A DNA stretch of 64,000 nt. It comes from Siphonodentalium dalli (lineage: Eukaryota > Mollusca > Scaphopoda > Gadilida > Siphonodentaliidae). Under the pieces are notes generated by a model, which saw only the letters and a list, made by a program, of their open reading frames with translations, did no database searches and had not been told where the DNA came from. This document shows, in pieces, positions 35,539 to 46,066 of this stretch (positions within the stretch are counted from its first letter, which is position 1; each line of letters starts with the position of its first letter). The stretch lies in contig CP136062.1 in the NCBI GenBank assembly GCA_032622095.1, forward strand, positions 13,359,710 through 13,423,709, in the 5' to 3' direction. A program made the translations under genes and the position numbers.

Positions 35539-35790
35539 ACCCAACCGCATCATAGCACATTAGCAGGAACACTTGAACAGGGTATATTTACAGTGTCAAA
35601 TCGAATGGGCATCTTTTAACAATATTTTTGAACAATTTCCTAGAAGTGTTCGAAAATTGAGAACTGAATTTCAATTTTTTTTTATGAGGTTTCGATTGAA
35701 AAATTTCTAATTTAGCTCATCAGGATTAACATTGTCGCACAGCTATATTCTCTTTCCCAACAAAGTCTATAGAACATACATGTAAAATTA

Positions 35791-35850
35791 CAGCTATGCT
35801 TTAATTAATCAACTCGCCTTATATTACTCGGGTATTACTGCAGTATTCAG
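35791..35850 (+). mobile_element. Remnant of the Tc1/mariner-like MITE
   Basis: TA-CAGCTATGCTTTAATTAATCAA matches the left end of copies 1 and 2, then diverges. One end only. Confidence 0.4.
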
Positions 35851-36178
35851 GCGTGTTCATGCGATCAACCGCAGTCAGTTATACCGCCGCAGAATGTGGT
35901 CCACCTCACATTTGCAGTTAGGCTGTATTTTTCATGCGATGTTTATATGAATTTTGTTTTAAAGTTGACATTGTAATCACACCAGAATTTTTTTTTATTG
36001 TTTCAAAATGTCTAGATAGAATTCAGAATTTTTGTGGTAAAAACAATTAACTTGGTTATCACAGTTAACACATATTACTGTGGTAAGATTACCAGCGGAT
36101 ACCGCATGTCAACAGGGACTGCATGCTCTAATTAATTATCAGGTTTAACATGTTTATACTGGATACAGTTCATTTTAA

Positions 36179-37113
36179 AGGTACTCAATCCGGTTCGATG
36201 ATACCCATATAATCAGATTCCAACATCATACATTTGTATTTAGAAAGGCTGCTTCGGTTACGTTATCAGAATTGATTAATTGCCCTAAAATAATGCTAAC
36301 CACTGTCAACTAAAGTATACAATTGCCTGACATATGTTATTTATCAACATGTTGTTCTACAAAATTTGGCCTTATTATCAACAGAAAGCCTCTTGATTTT
36401 AGAGTTATCCATCTTCATCTGAAATTTGGTCCGAGACCGTGGGCCACTATTAATTCTTGATCGTGAAAAATAGTATATTTCAAAAATTGATATCTAATAA
36501 CTCTGAGCTTTGATAGGTGGTGGGTTCCTCGACTCGTAGCAAATATCTGTTACCCCCCAAGTCCAAATAAAGAGTAATGTGCGAGCATTAATTCAGGGGG
36601 CCCTTATTCAGATTATGCATCTTTAAATTCAAATACAGTTTAAAGATGCATAATCCGATTAAGTCCCCCTCATTTGCTATTTACATATACATGTATATGG
36701 AATCGGGGGGGGGGGGTAAAAATATTTTAATCAAGTCGAGGGACCCACCTACATGTATCAAAGCTCAGAGTTATTAGATATCAATTTTTGAAATTTTAAT
36801 ATTTATCACCATCGATACTTAATAGTGGCCCAGAAAAATTTGACGATCCGACGGTCTCAGACCAAATTGCGGATGAAGATGGATAACTCTAAAATGAAGA
36901 GGCTTTGTGTTGATAATAAGGTCAAACTTCGTCGAACAGCATGTTGATAAATATAACGTATCAGGCGATTTTATACTATACATGTAGTTGACAGTGGTTA
37001 GCATTATTTTTGGGCAATTAATCGATTCTGATATTACTGAAGCAGCATTTCTAAAAAAAATGTTGTTGTTGGAATCTAATTATATGGGGACCATCGAATC
37101 TGATTGAGCACCT
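36179..37113. mobile_element. 935-bp palindromic MITE with TTAA target site
   Basis: Ends AGGTACTCAATCCGGTTCGA and, inverted, GATTGAGCACCT, with TTAA outside both (36,175-36,178 and 37,114-37,117). The arms, each over 400 bp, pair along their length, including GTTAGCATTAT, CTTATTATCAACA, TAGAGTTATCCATCTTCATC and AATAACTCTGAGCTTTGAT. The centre holds a second hairpin (ATTATGCATCTTTAAA and its inverse, about 36,615-36,655) and a G-run. TTAA TSDs occur in piggyBac and Kolobok superfamilies; which one is not decidable here. No coding capacity. Confidence 0.75.
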
Positions 37114-37147
37114 TTAATAGTTAGCTATATGAGTTATATACACATAA

Positions 37148-37535
37148 GGCGACACCAATTTTTAAGTCCGGTTTACGAACACCTCCTACAACTTTTTTCC
37201 ATTTCATGAAATTTTTTTTACTTTTTTGTCCCAAATTTTTTTACACGCGTACTGATTTTCATGTGCTGTCGCATCCGGTTCTGCTTATGATCATTTGCAG
37301 ATCCATATTTTCATGTATTTCATGACAAGAAATGTCTTGTTTGGTTCAGAATTTCATTCGAAAATTTTTTTTTCACAATTTTTGTAAAATTTATGTAAAA
37401 TTTCAAGATTTACTTGATATAAATTGGGGGGGGACAATTTTTTTTATTTTTATTTTTTTCCCCTCCTGCATCTACTTTTTTTCTCCCCACATCAGCCCAC
37501 ATGTTCGTAAACCAGACTTAAAAATTGGTGTCGCC
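37148..37535 (-). mobile_element. PIF/Harbinger-type MITE, copy 2
   Basis: 388 bp with intact TIRs GGCGACACCAATTTTTAAGT and inverse, TAA on both sides (37,145-37,147 and 37,536-37,538). Reverse orientation to copy 1, about 90 percent similar, with about 20 extra bases near the right end. Confidence 0.82.
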
Positions 37536-37559
37536 TAATAGACATTTAAACTTTGAAAA

Positions 37560-37795
37560 TTGTAGGTTTCCGGATGATAACTTCAGTTTGTGTGATCATA
37601 TCTGAACCAAATGTGGTATGTAAGTTTATCAGACCAAAATACAGGTCAAGTTCGAATATAGGTGAGCTCCGCTCATTTTTGCGAGAGTTATGGCCCTTTT
37701 TCGACTTAGAATCGTGTTAATTTCTGGTTTCCGCATCATAATTTTAGTTTGTGTGATCAAATCTGAATCAAATTTGGTATGATAGTTTATTATCC
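37560..37795. repeat. Diverged direct dimer (~170 bp period)
   Basis: TTTCCGGATGATAACTTCAG...TGTGTGATCATATCTGAACC recurs as TTTCCGCATCATAATTTTAG...GTGTGATCAAATCTGAATC. AGAGTTATGGCCCTTTTTCG separates them. Confidence 0.6.
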
Positions 37796-37799
37796 ACCA

Positions 37800-39115
37800 T
37801 TTCATGGGACACTGGTTGGATTGTTCTGAAATGTAGTATCGGATTTAGGGGACCTTGATATATTTTTCAGACAAGCTGATGCCCCAAAGAAGCCACTTTT
37901 TCTCACATTTGCTGAAATAGTATCCAAAACATCAACATATCAAGAGCCATTAGACTGAATTAGATAAAAAATATATCACTTGGGTCTGTTTAAGCTGGAA
38001 AATCTCAAAAATTTTATAATTTTCTGCTATTATATCTGCATACTAGCCTTTTTGCTGAATCGTGAATGCCGGTTATATTGCCGTGTGAAATCCTAGTACC
38101 AGATAACATTGGGTATGTATATAGCATACCACCTGAAAATGGCTTGAATATCACATACCAAAGCGGGGTGGGGGTGTGTGTGACACCCTCCTTGATCATA
38201 GTCTGTATTCTACAGGGTATGTTAACTGTTTCGAGTTGGTGCAATTAATGTGATTGTTTAATCTCTACCATCTGAAATCTATTTATAGCATATTTTGCTA
38301 TCTGATCAATATTGCTACTTAGTACTGATATAAAACAGGATAAAGATGGTGTGTCTCTTTCCCGAATGTTCTGTTTACATGTACATTTGGGGGTTTATGA
38401 GTCAAATAATATCAGACAACATGTCCTTCTAACACTAAGAAATAATATGTTCTTATGAACCAGGACAAAATATGACTATTTCTGGAGCATTACAGCACAT
38501 TATTACAAATCTATATTTGTAAGCAGTAAGATAATGACAGGAAACATGTCCTCAGACTAAGAAATAATTTTTTGGTGTGTATTTCACACCACAGCTCATG
38601 TGTATACTCACATTAGTTTATGTCATTCAAAGGGAGAAACCCATTTAGAAAGTTTAAATGAGACAAAACTACCTCACTGTAGATGTAGTTGCAAGGTACA
38701 ACATGTACATGTATTCTGGTAAATGACATTGGAACTAAAATAATGATTTTTGTGTCCACCGGTATGTCATGTACCGGTACTAGTATACATTGCAACTACA
38801 TGTACATGTAACTTGCCTAACATACCATATACATGTATGAAGAGGGACTTTGCAAGTGTTTTTTAATAAAATTTTTAACCCAACTCTTGTTGTCAGTAAG
38901 TTTTAACCCATGCAGTTTAATGAGTTTATATATTTATATATTACATGTGTTTCTATACATGTATTTTATCTTTAGTTAGTTTGTTGTCCTTGAATAAACT
39001 TGTATTGCTGCACAATCAGTTTCCTTAATGTTCTGTTATACTAAAACAACTCCATTGATAACAATACCCCTGCATCCCATCAAAATCTACTTCATTGCCA
39101 TCCTCATCATTTCAC
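37800..39115. other. No gene recognised
   Basis: AT-rich with several ACATGTACATGTA words. ORFs up to 76 codons without domains. Confidence 0.4.
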
Positions 39116-39116
39116 T

Positions 39117-39345
39117 TTGGTATCCCCACCCAGGTGTACCTTGGTGTTATTCACCCAGGTGTTCCTTGGTGTTTCCTACCCATGTGTACCTTGGTGTTTT
39201 CTTACCCAGGTGTACCTTGGTGTTTTCTTACCCAGGTGTACCTTGGTGTTTTCTTACCCAGGTGTACCTTGGTGTTTTCCTGCCCAGGTGTACCTTGGTG
39301 TTTCCTTACCTGGGTGTACCTTGGGGTTGTCTAACCCAGGTGCAT
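39117..39345 (+). repeat. 26-bp minisatellite, forward block
   Basis: Units CCCAGGTGTACCTTGGTG plus TTTTCTTA repeat about eight times. Confidence 0.85.
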
Positions 39346-39354
39346 CTCAATGGG

Positions 39355-39830
39355 AAATCCACCTGGGTAAGAAAACACCAAGGTACACCGGCGTAAAAAA
39401 AACACCAAGGTATACCTGGGTTGGAAACATCAAGGTACACCTGGGTGGGGAACACCCAGGTAGGAAACACCAGGGTACACCTGGGTGAATAACACCAAGG
39501 TACACCTGGGTGGGAAACACCCAGGTAGGAAACACCAGGGTACACCTGGGTGAATAACACCAAGGTACACCTGGGTGGGAAACACCCAGGTAGGAAACAC
39601 CAGGGTACACCTGGGTGAATAACACCAAGGTAACCTGGATGGGAAACACCCAGGTAGGAAACACCAGGGTACACCTGGGTAAATAACACCATGGTACACC
39701 TGGGTGGGGAAACACCCAGGTAGGAAACACCAGGGTAGACCTGGGTGGGAAACACCCAGGTAGGGTACACCTGGGTGTGGTCACCTGGGTAATTACACCC
39801 AGGTTTACCCATACCAGGGTTTTTATCCAG
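39355..39830 (-). repeat. Same minisatellite, inverted block with 65-bp higher-order unit
   Basis: Here the unit runs as the inverse (ACACCAAGGTACACCTGGGT). It is organised as a 65-bp composite, AACACCCAGGTAGGAAACAC then AGGGTACACCTGGGTGAATA, starting at about 39,451, 39,516, 39,581 and 39,645. Together with the forward block it forms a long imperfect hairpin centred near 39,350. The six long overlapping ORFs here (up to 193 codons) are repeat artefacts. Confidence 0.85.
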
Positions 39831-39940
39831 TTTCCGGTGGGTAAATCATGGTAAAACCCAGGTTTCGCGGGGTCTTGACGGTTGGTGGATGTCTTGGTAG
39901 ATAGATTTTTACCTGGGTTTCGGCCCAAAAAACCTGGGTG

Positions 39941-39968
39941 GATTTACCCAGGTACATTTTTATATGGG
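39941..39968 (-). repeat. Right terminal inverted repeat (28 bp)
   Basis: GATTTACCCAGG...TTTTTATATGGG, the perfect inverse of 25,798-25,825, directly followed by TC and the resumed satellite unit. Confidence 0.8.
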
Positions 39969-42385
39969 TCGTTAACCGTGGCCGCGTTATGCTTATTATC
40001 ATGGTTCGTGATATACTCACTCGATGTAAGATGGCCACGAAAACTGTTAATCATGGCCGCGTTATGTTTATTATCATGGTTCGTGATATACTCACTCGAT
40101 GTAAGATGGCCACGAAAACTGTTAATCATGGCCGCGTTATGCTTATTATCATGGTTCGTGATATACTCACTCGATGTAAGATGGCCACGAAAAGTGTTAA
40201 TCATGGCTGCGTTATGCTTATTATCATGGTTCGTGCTATACTCACTCGATGTAAGATGGCCACGAAAACTGTTAATCATGGCCGCGTTATGTTTATTATC
40301 ATGATTCGTGCTATACTCACTCGATATAAGATGGCTAGGAAGCTCGATAACCATGGCCGCGTTATGTTTATTATCATGATTCATGCTACACTCTCTCGAT
40401 GTAAGATGGCAACGAAGCTCGTAAACCATGGCCGCGTTATGTTTATTATCATGATTCATGCTACACTCTCTCGATGTAAGATGGCCACGAAAACTGTTAA
40501 TCATGGCTGCGCTATGAATTTTGATCATGATTCGTGCTATACTCACGCGATATGAGATGATCAAGAGGCTCATTAACAATGGCCGCTTTATGTTAATTAT
40601 CATGATTCGTGCTATACTCACTCGATCCAAGATGGCCACGTAGCTCACTAAACATGGCCGCGTTATGTTTATTATCATGACTCGTGCTATACTCACCCGA
40701 TATAAGATGGCCACGAAGCTCGTTAACCATGGCCGCGTTATGTTTATTATCATGATTCATGCTACACTCTCTCGATGGGAGATGGCCACGAAGCTCGTTA
40801 ACCATGGCCGCGTTATGTTTATTATCATGATTCGTGCTATACTCACTCGATATAAGATGGCCACGAAGCTCGTTAACCATGGCCGCGTTATGTTTATTAT
40901 CATGATTCATGCTACACTCTCTCGATGTAAGATGGCCACGAAGCTCGTTAACCGTGGCCGCGTTATGCTTATTATCATGGTTCGTGATATACTCACTCGA
41001 TATAAGATGGCCACGAAGCTCGTTAACCATGGCCGCGTTATGTTTATTATCATGATTCATGCTACACTCTCTCGATGTAAGATGACCACGCAAACTGTTA
41101 ATCATGGCTGCGCTATGAATTTTGATCATGATTTGTGCTATACTCACTCGATTTAATATGACCACGATGCTCGTTAACCATGGCCGCGTTATGTTTATTA
41201 TCATGATTGGTGCTATACTCACTCGATGTAAGATGGCCACAAAGCTCATTAAACATGGCCGCGTTATGTTTATTATCATGATTTGTGCTATACTCACTCG
41301 ATTTAATATGACCACGATGCTCGTTAACCATGGCCGCGTTATGTTTATTATCATTATTCTTGCTACACTCTCTCGGTGTAAGAGGGTCACGTAGCTCGTT
41401 AACCCTGGCCGCGTTATGTTTATTATCATGATTCGTGCTAAACACACTCGATATAAGATGGCCACGAAGCTCGTTAACCATGACCGCGTTATGTTTATTA
41501 TCATGATTCTTGCTATTCTCACTCGATCTAAGATGGCCGATAAGCTCGTTGACCATGGCCACGTTATGTTTATTATCATATTCGTGTTATACTCACTCGA
41601 TCTTAGATGGCCACGTAGCTCGTTAAACATGGCCGCGTTATGTTTATTATCATGATCCGTGTTATACTCACTCGATCTTAGATGGCCACGTAGCTCGTTA
41701 AACATTGTCACGTTATGTTTATTATCATGATTCGTGTTATACTCACTCGATCTAAGATGGCCGATAAGCTCGTTGACCATGGCCACGTTATGTTTATTAT
41801 CATGATTCGTGTTATACTCACCCGATGGTAGATGGCCGCGAAGCTCTCTAACCATGGCGCGTTATGTTTATTATCATGAATCGTGCAATACTCACACGAT
41901 GTAAGATGGCAACGAAGCTCGTTAACCATGGCCGCGTTATGTTTATTATCATGAATCGTGCAATACTCACTCGATGGGAGATGGCCACGAAGCTCGTTAA
42001 CCATGGCCGCGTTATGTTTATTATCATTAATCGTGCAATACTCACTCGATGGGAGATGGCCACGTAGCTCGTTAACCATGGCCGCGTTATGTTTATTATC
42101 ATGAATCGTGCAATACTCACTCGATGGGAGATGGCCACGAAGCTCGTTAACCATGGCCGCGTTATGTTTATTATCATGATTCGTGCTATACTCACTCGAT
42201 GGGAGATGGCCACGAAACTCGTTGACCATTGCCGCGTTGCGTTTGTTATCACGGTTCGTACTATACTCACTCGATATAAGATGGCCACGAAGCTCTTGAA
42301 CCATGGCCGTGTTATGTTTAGTATCACGATTCATGCTATACTTACTCGAGTGGAGATGGCCACGAAGCTCGTTGACCATGGCTGC
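39969..42385 (+). repeat. 75-bp satellite, main array (about 32 units)
   Basis: Strict 75-bp spacing (for example GTTAA at 41,996, 42,071, 42,146). Units begin GTTAACCATGGCCGCGTTAT. Variants include GGTTCGTGATATACTC, GATTCATGCTACACTCTCTC and a rare form with GCGCTATGAATTTTGATC. The rare form recurs at 40,505 and 41,106, eight units apart, with matching neighbours, and a 150-bp dimer lies at about 41,125-41,340, so there is higher-order structure. Because 75 is divisible by three, ORFs up to 420 codons appear on the minus strand and up to 205 on the plus strand, encoding 25-residue peptide repeats. They are open in several frames at once and are not credible genes. Confidence 0.92.
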
Positions 42386-42690
42386 ATTTTTTATGCGGAG
42401 CAGCTGTCCACACATTCGCGTACATGAGGACGTAGCCGATTCGTGTGTCTTTAGATCCGTGCTTATGTAGACACACATGCGCGAACCTGACAGCCACAGC
42501 CGATTACTCCCGGTGCAATCTGTAACAAGATGGACGATATGATTGTAAAGCTATGATTGTAGTAGATTCGATTGCGGGTTGTTCGTTAGATAAATTACAT
42601 CTATGTGTAAGAAATCAGGCAATATTATGAATATTCGAGAACAACACATGTTTACCCTCACAATATGAGATATGTTCTCATTACGCAAAA
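42386..42690. other. No recognised feature
   Basis: Transition between two satellite arrays. No ORF or repeat of note. Confidence 0.4.
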
Positions 42691-42699
42691 AAAACGACT

Positions 42700-43375
42700 A
42701 TATGAATGGTGTAGTATCACAAACAGTGACGGAATGTCTAACGGTGATGTGCACTGTACGATTATACGAATTGAATGGTAGCAGACAATGACGATATATT
42801 GAACCGTGATGTCCACTGTACGATTATATGAATTGAATGGTAGCCGACAATGACGAGATGTTCAACAGCGATGGCCGCTATATGACTATCTAAATGGCAG
42901 TGTAGCAAACAATGACGAAATATACACAATTGATGCCCGCTATATGACTATCTGAATGGCATGGTAGCAAACAATGACGAAATATATACATACGTGATGG
43001 CCGCTATATGACTATCTGAATGGAATGGTATCTCAAACACTGTTTGAGATATTCAACAGCGATGGGCGCTGGTGACTTTGAATGACATTTTAGCAAACAA
43101 TGACGAAATATACACAATTGATGCCCGCTATATGACTATCTGAATGGCATGGTAGCAGATATTGGCGAGATGTTCAACAGTGATGTCCACTGTACGACTA
43201 TCTGACTGGTATGGTGATGTCCACTGTACGACTATCTGACTGGAATGGTGATGTCCACTGTACGACTATCTGACTGGAATGGTGATGTCCACTGTACGAC
43301 TATCTGACTGGAATGGTATCACAATGTTTGAGATGTTCAACAGCGATGGCCGCTATATGACTATTTGAATGACAT
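42700..43375. repeat. ~65-70 bp degenerate repeats with a 34-bp sub-array
   Basis: Units contain GATGGCCGCTATATGACTAT, CTGAATGGCATGGTAGCA and AACAATGACGAAATATACAC. Between about 43,180 and 43,310, GGTGATGTCCACTGTACGAC plus TATCTGACTGGAAT is repeated four times at about 34 bp. Confidence 0.85.
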
Positions 43376-43690
43376 TGTAGCAACCAATAACGAAATATAC
43401 ATAAGTGAGTCCCGCCATATGAGTATATGAATGACATTGTAGCAACCAATGACGAAATATACATAAGTGAGTCCCGCCATATGAGTATCTGAATGACATT
43501 GTAGCAACCAATGACGAAATATACATAAGTGAGTCCCGCCATATGAGTATCTGAATGACATTGTAGCAACCAATGACGAAATATACATAAGTGAGTCCCG
43601 CCATATGAGTATCTGAATGACATTGTAGCAAACAATGACGAAATATATATTACGGATGCCCGCTATATATGACTATCTAATGGCATTGTA
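43376..43690. repeat. 62-bp tandem repeat, five units
   Basis: GTAGCAACCAATGACGAAAT starts units at 43,377, 43,439, 43,501, 43,563 and 43,625. The exact 62-bp spacing and near identity point to recent expansion of one unit of the older array on its left. Confidence 0.9.
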
Positions 43691-43929
43691 GCCAACATCT
43701 ATAAACTTATGGCTGGTTGGGGTCAACATAATTAGCTAAGATTTCGTAAGAGTTATGATCGTGACACAGTATCTAACGACTCTCCCTTGAAATAACCCGC
43801 ACTGGGGCGTGAATAGCTATGTATGTCCTTACTAGCTGATGTGTCCGACTTCGTCCGGGCTATTTAGGGATTTCTTGGTGATCGCCTCCGCCTGGGCAGA
43901 ATATACAGCGTCTGATCAGACTATTGTTC

Positions 43930-44225
43930 GATCAGTCAAGAAACATACCTATATGAGCGTATATGAGCCAGACCAAGGACACGATTACACGTGAAATTGG
44001 ACCTGCCCATATTGTCCCCAGGATCAATGTAGGCCTACATACCAAATTTAAGTCGGATCGGTCGAGGTCCTGAAACATGCCTATATGAGCGTATATGAGC
44101 GAGGTCAATGTCTGGTCAAGGACGCGTTCGTGCGTAAAATTGGACCAGCTCATATTGTCCATGGGATCAAAGTAGGCCTTCATGTCAAACTTGAGTCGGA
44201 TCGTTCCAGCAGTTTTTGAGTCCAT
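43930..44225. repeat. Direct dimer (~150 bp)
   Basis: CCTATATGAGCGTATATGAG..., AAATTGGACC(T/A)GC, CATATTGTCC and GTAGGCCT(A/T)CAT(A/G) occur twice in order. The second copy ends in GTCGGATCGTTCCAGCAGTT, a version of the CGGTCCAGCCGTTTTCGAGT word that ends the repeat units further right. Confidence 0.7.
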
Positions 44226-44319
44226 AAGACATACACAGGCAGACAGAAAGAAGTTCCAAAATATATAATAGACTAGCAGGTTAGCCCGCCACTGGCGTGG
44301 TTGGTCAGAAACATGACAT

Positions 44320-44470
44320 TTTTAAAATGATTTTGTTTTTATTTAATTATGTTTTTATTTTTTAACAGTTAATTTTTTTTATTTTTTTTTATCTATATAT
44401 ATTTTTTTTTAATTTAATAAAAAATTTTTTTTTTTTTTTAATTTAATTTTTTTTTTATTTTATTCGACAT
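44320..44470 (+). repeat. T-rich low-complexity tract (one of six)
   Basis: TTTTAATTTAATTTTTT-type run after a family R left end. Comparable tracts lie at 46,480-46,640, 47,770-47,925, 49,060-49,290, 55,890-55,990 and 60,660-60,950. Confidence 0.85.
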
Positions 44471-44524
44471 TTTTCGGGCGGAAAAACTGACCCGATGAAA
44501 TCCCCCCCCCCCCCCTTCCCTTCC

Positions 44525-44825
44525 TAGGAACGACAGCATCACACAACACGCATTTTTTGTTTTTCATGAGTTAATTCATGGTACCCGTCCCTAAAAGACT
44601 GACCCGATGAAAATTTCCCCTGTTCCTAGGACATCACACAACATGCATTTTTTTTTCATGAGTTAATTCATGGTACCCGTCCCTAAAAGACTGACCCGAT
44701 GAACATTTCCCCTGTTCCTAGGACAGCACACAACACGCACTTTTTGTTTTTCATGAGTTAATTCATGGTACCCGTCCCTAAAAGACTGACCCGATGAAAA
44801 TTTCCCCTGTTCCTAGGACATACAG
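44525..44825 (+). repeat. ~110-bp tandem unit (three copies)
   Basis: TTCATGAGTTAATTCATGGT, ACCCGTCCCTAAAAGACTGA and CCCCTGTTCCTAGGACA repeat three times at about 110-120 bp. Confidence 0.8.
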
Positions 44826-45886
44826 ACAACAGAATGACACAACAACCCATTGTACGATATCAAAAATGTAGAGTTACGCCTCTTAGATAAATTATGCCTT
44901 TTTAATCGAGATAAATGTATTCCGCGTTTGCATCAGTAGTTTCGTACGCATGGGATAACCGTTTAGCAATGTCGAAGGCGATAAAGAGCGTTCGTCGTTA
45001 ACATCTCCGAATATGGTCAATATAAAGATCGTTGATGCCTTCTCCCCCGAAGTGGCGTTTGCGGTGATTTTGATGAATGGGAGTGGAGAATCAGTGCTCA
45101 GATATTGTCTAAAATGCGACACGACGATCCCCGTGGGTTTTTACATTTATATACGAAATTTGAGCTCGATCCGCGTAGCCGTTTTGGATTCTATGAAGTA
45201 CCACACACATACACACACATATATATACGGAAGTCTCAAAAATATATATATAGATAGACTACCATATTAACCCGCCACCGGCGGGATTGGTCCCATGGCT
45301 TTGGTCGATCCATTCTTTTTTTAAGGTAACCCCTACGTCGCTGCCACCGCTGATGCACGAAATATCACCAAGGTCATTTGCGGGTACCCGTGTCAAGGTA
45401 ATGTTGGATGGACAAAATAACCCGCCAAAAATATTTCCCGTCCCGAGTTGACCACACATAACATATTTCACCTCGATGCCACCGCAGACTACCGAGATAT
45501 CGCCCAAGGTGATTTGTGGGTACCGGTTTCAAGGTCAAGGTCACATCGGGCGGACAAACTGTCCTGACGAAAATCTCCCCCGTCCCTTGGAACCCCTAAG
45601 CACGAAATTTCGTTTCGATATACCCAGTTTCCGAGGCGGTCGATTCAGCCGTATTTATACTCGTGTATAAACCCTCTTTAACAACGACACACCATATACG
45701 AACGCTCTTTATTCATCACGCGATTAACCCATCAATTCCAACGAATGGTGAAGGAGTGGACTCATGGGCTCGCGAATGGTTAGATGGCACTGCCATTGGG
45801 GTTTTACCCTTACACAACAAGTTTGGACCCAATCGGTCGAGCCTTTTCGAGTCTATAAAGAACATACACACACATATAAGAAGGGA

Positions 45887-46066
45887 AGAATTCAAATAGT
45901 CCTTTCCCACATATATCGAGGTGTCCACTGAGAGGGATTTATCTATAGTGTGGATTAAAGATTAAAGACCGTTCGTCAACGAATAACTATCCACAGACAA
46001 CAAATCACACATCCCCAATTTTGGACACCTCGATATATGTGCAAAAGGACTATTTAAATTCTTCCA
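45887..46066. mobile_element. 180-bp inverted-repeat element (MITE-like)
   Basis: GAAGAATTCAAATAGTCCTT...CACATATATCGAGGTGTCCA pairs with TGGACACCTCGATATATGTG...GACTATTTAAATTCTTC, stems over 40 bp and a ~90-bp centre. Flanking TSD not resolved. Confidence 0.65.

Larger units (their letters stand above)
25798..39968. mobile_element. 14.2-kb TIR element inserted in the 75-bp satellite
   Basis: The first 28 bp (25,798-25,825, starting CCCATATAAAAATGTACC) are the perfect inverse of the last 28 bp (39,941-39,968). Outside, the satellite word GAAGC-TC-GTTAACC is split: GAAGCTC precedes the left end and TCGTTAACC follows the right end. Removing the element and one TC restores the unit, so the TSD is TC. 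Both subterminal regions are dense in ACCTGGGT/ACCCAGGT. Animal CACTA-type elements have 2-bp TSDs, but these ends do not read CACTA and I see no transposase, so the class is open. The interior is a nest of other repeats, listed separately. The alternative is two independent short elements sharing this end sequence; the exact satellite continuity favours one insertion. Confidence 0.65.

Noticed and set aside
39306-42478. ORFs of 120 to 420 codons on both strands
   Set aside because: They re-read 26-, 65- and 75-bp units in several frames at once. A 75-bp unit keeps every stop-free frame open. No start context, domain or non-repeat part.
43300-43635. Three minus-strand ORFs of 75-111 codons
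   Set aside because: Products of the 62-bp array; each frame repeats the same peptide with frame change every unit.
45887-46066. Rho-independent terminator or bacterial regulatory hairpin
   Set aside because: The stem is too long and the context is eukaryotic repeat DNA; an inverted-repeat element explains it better.
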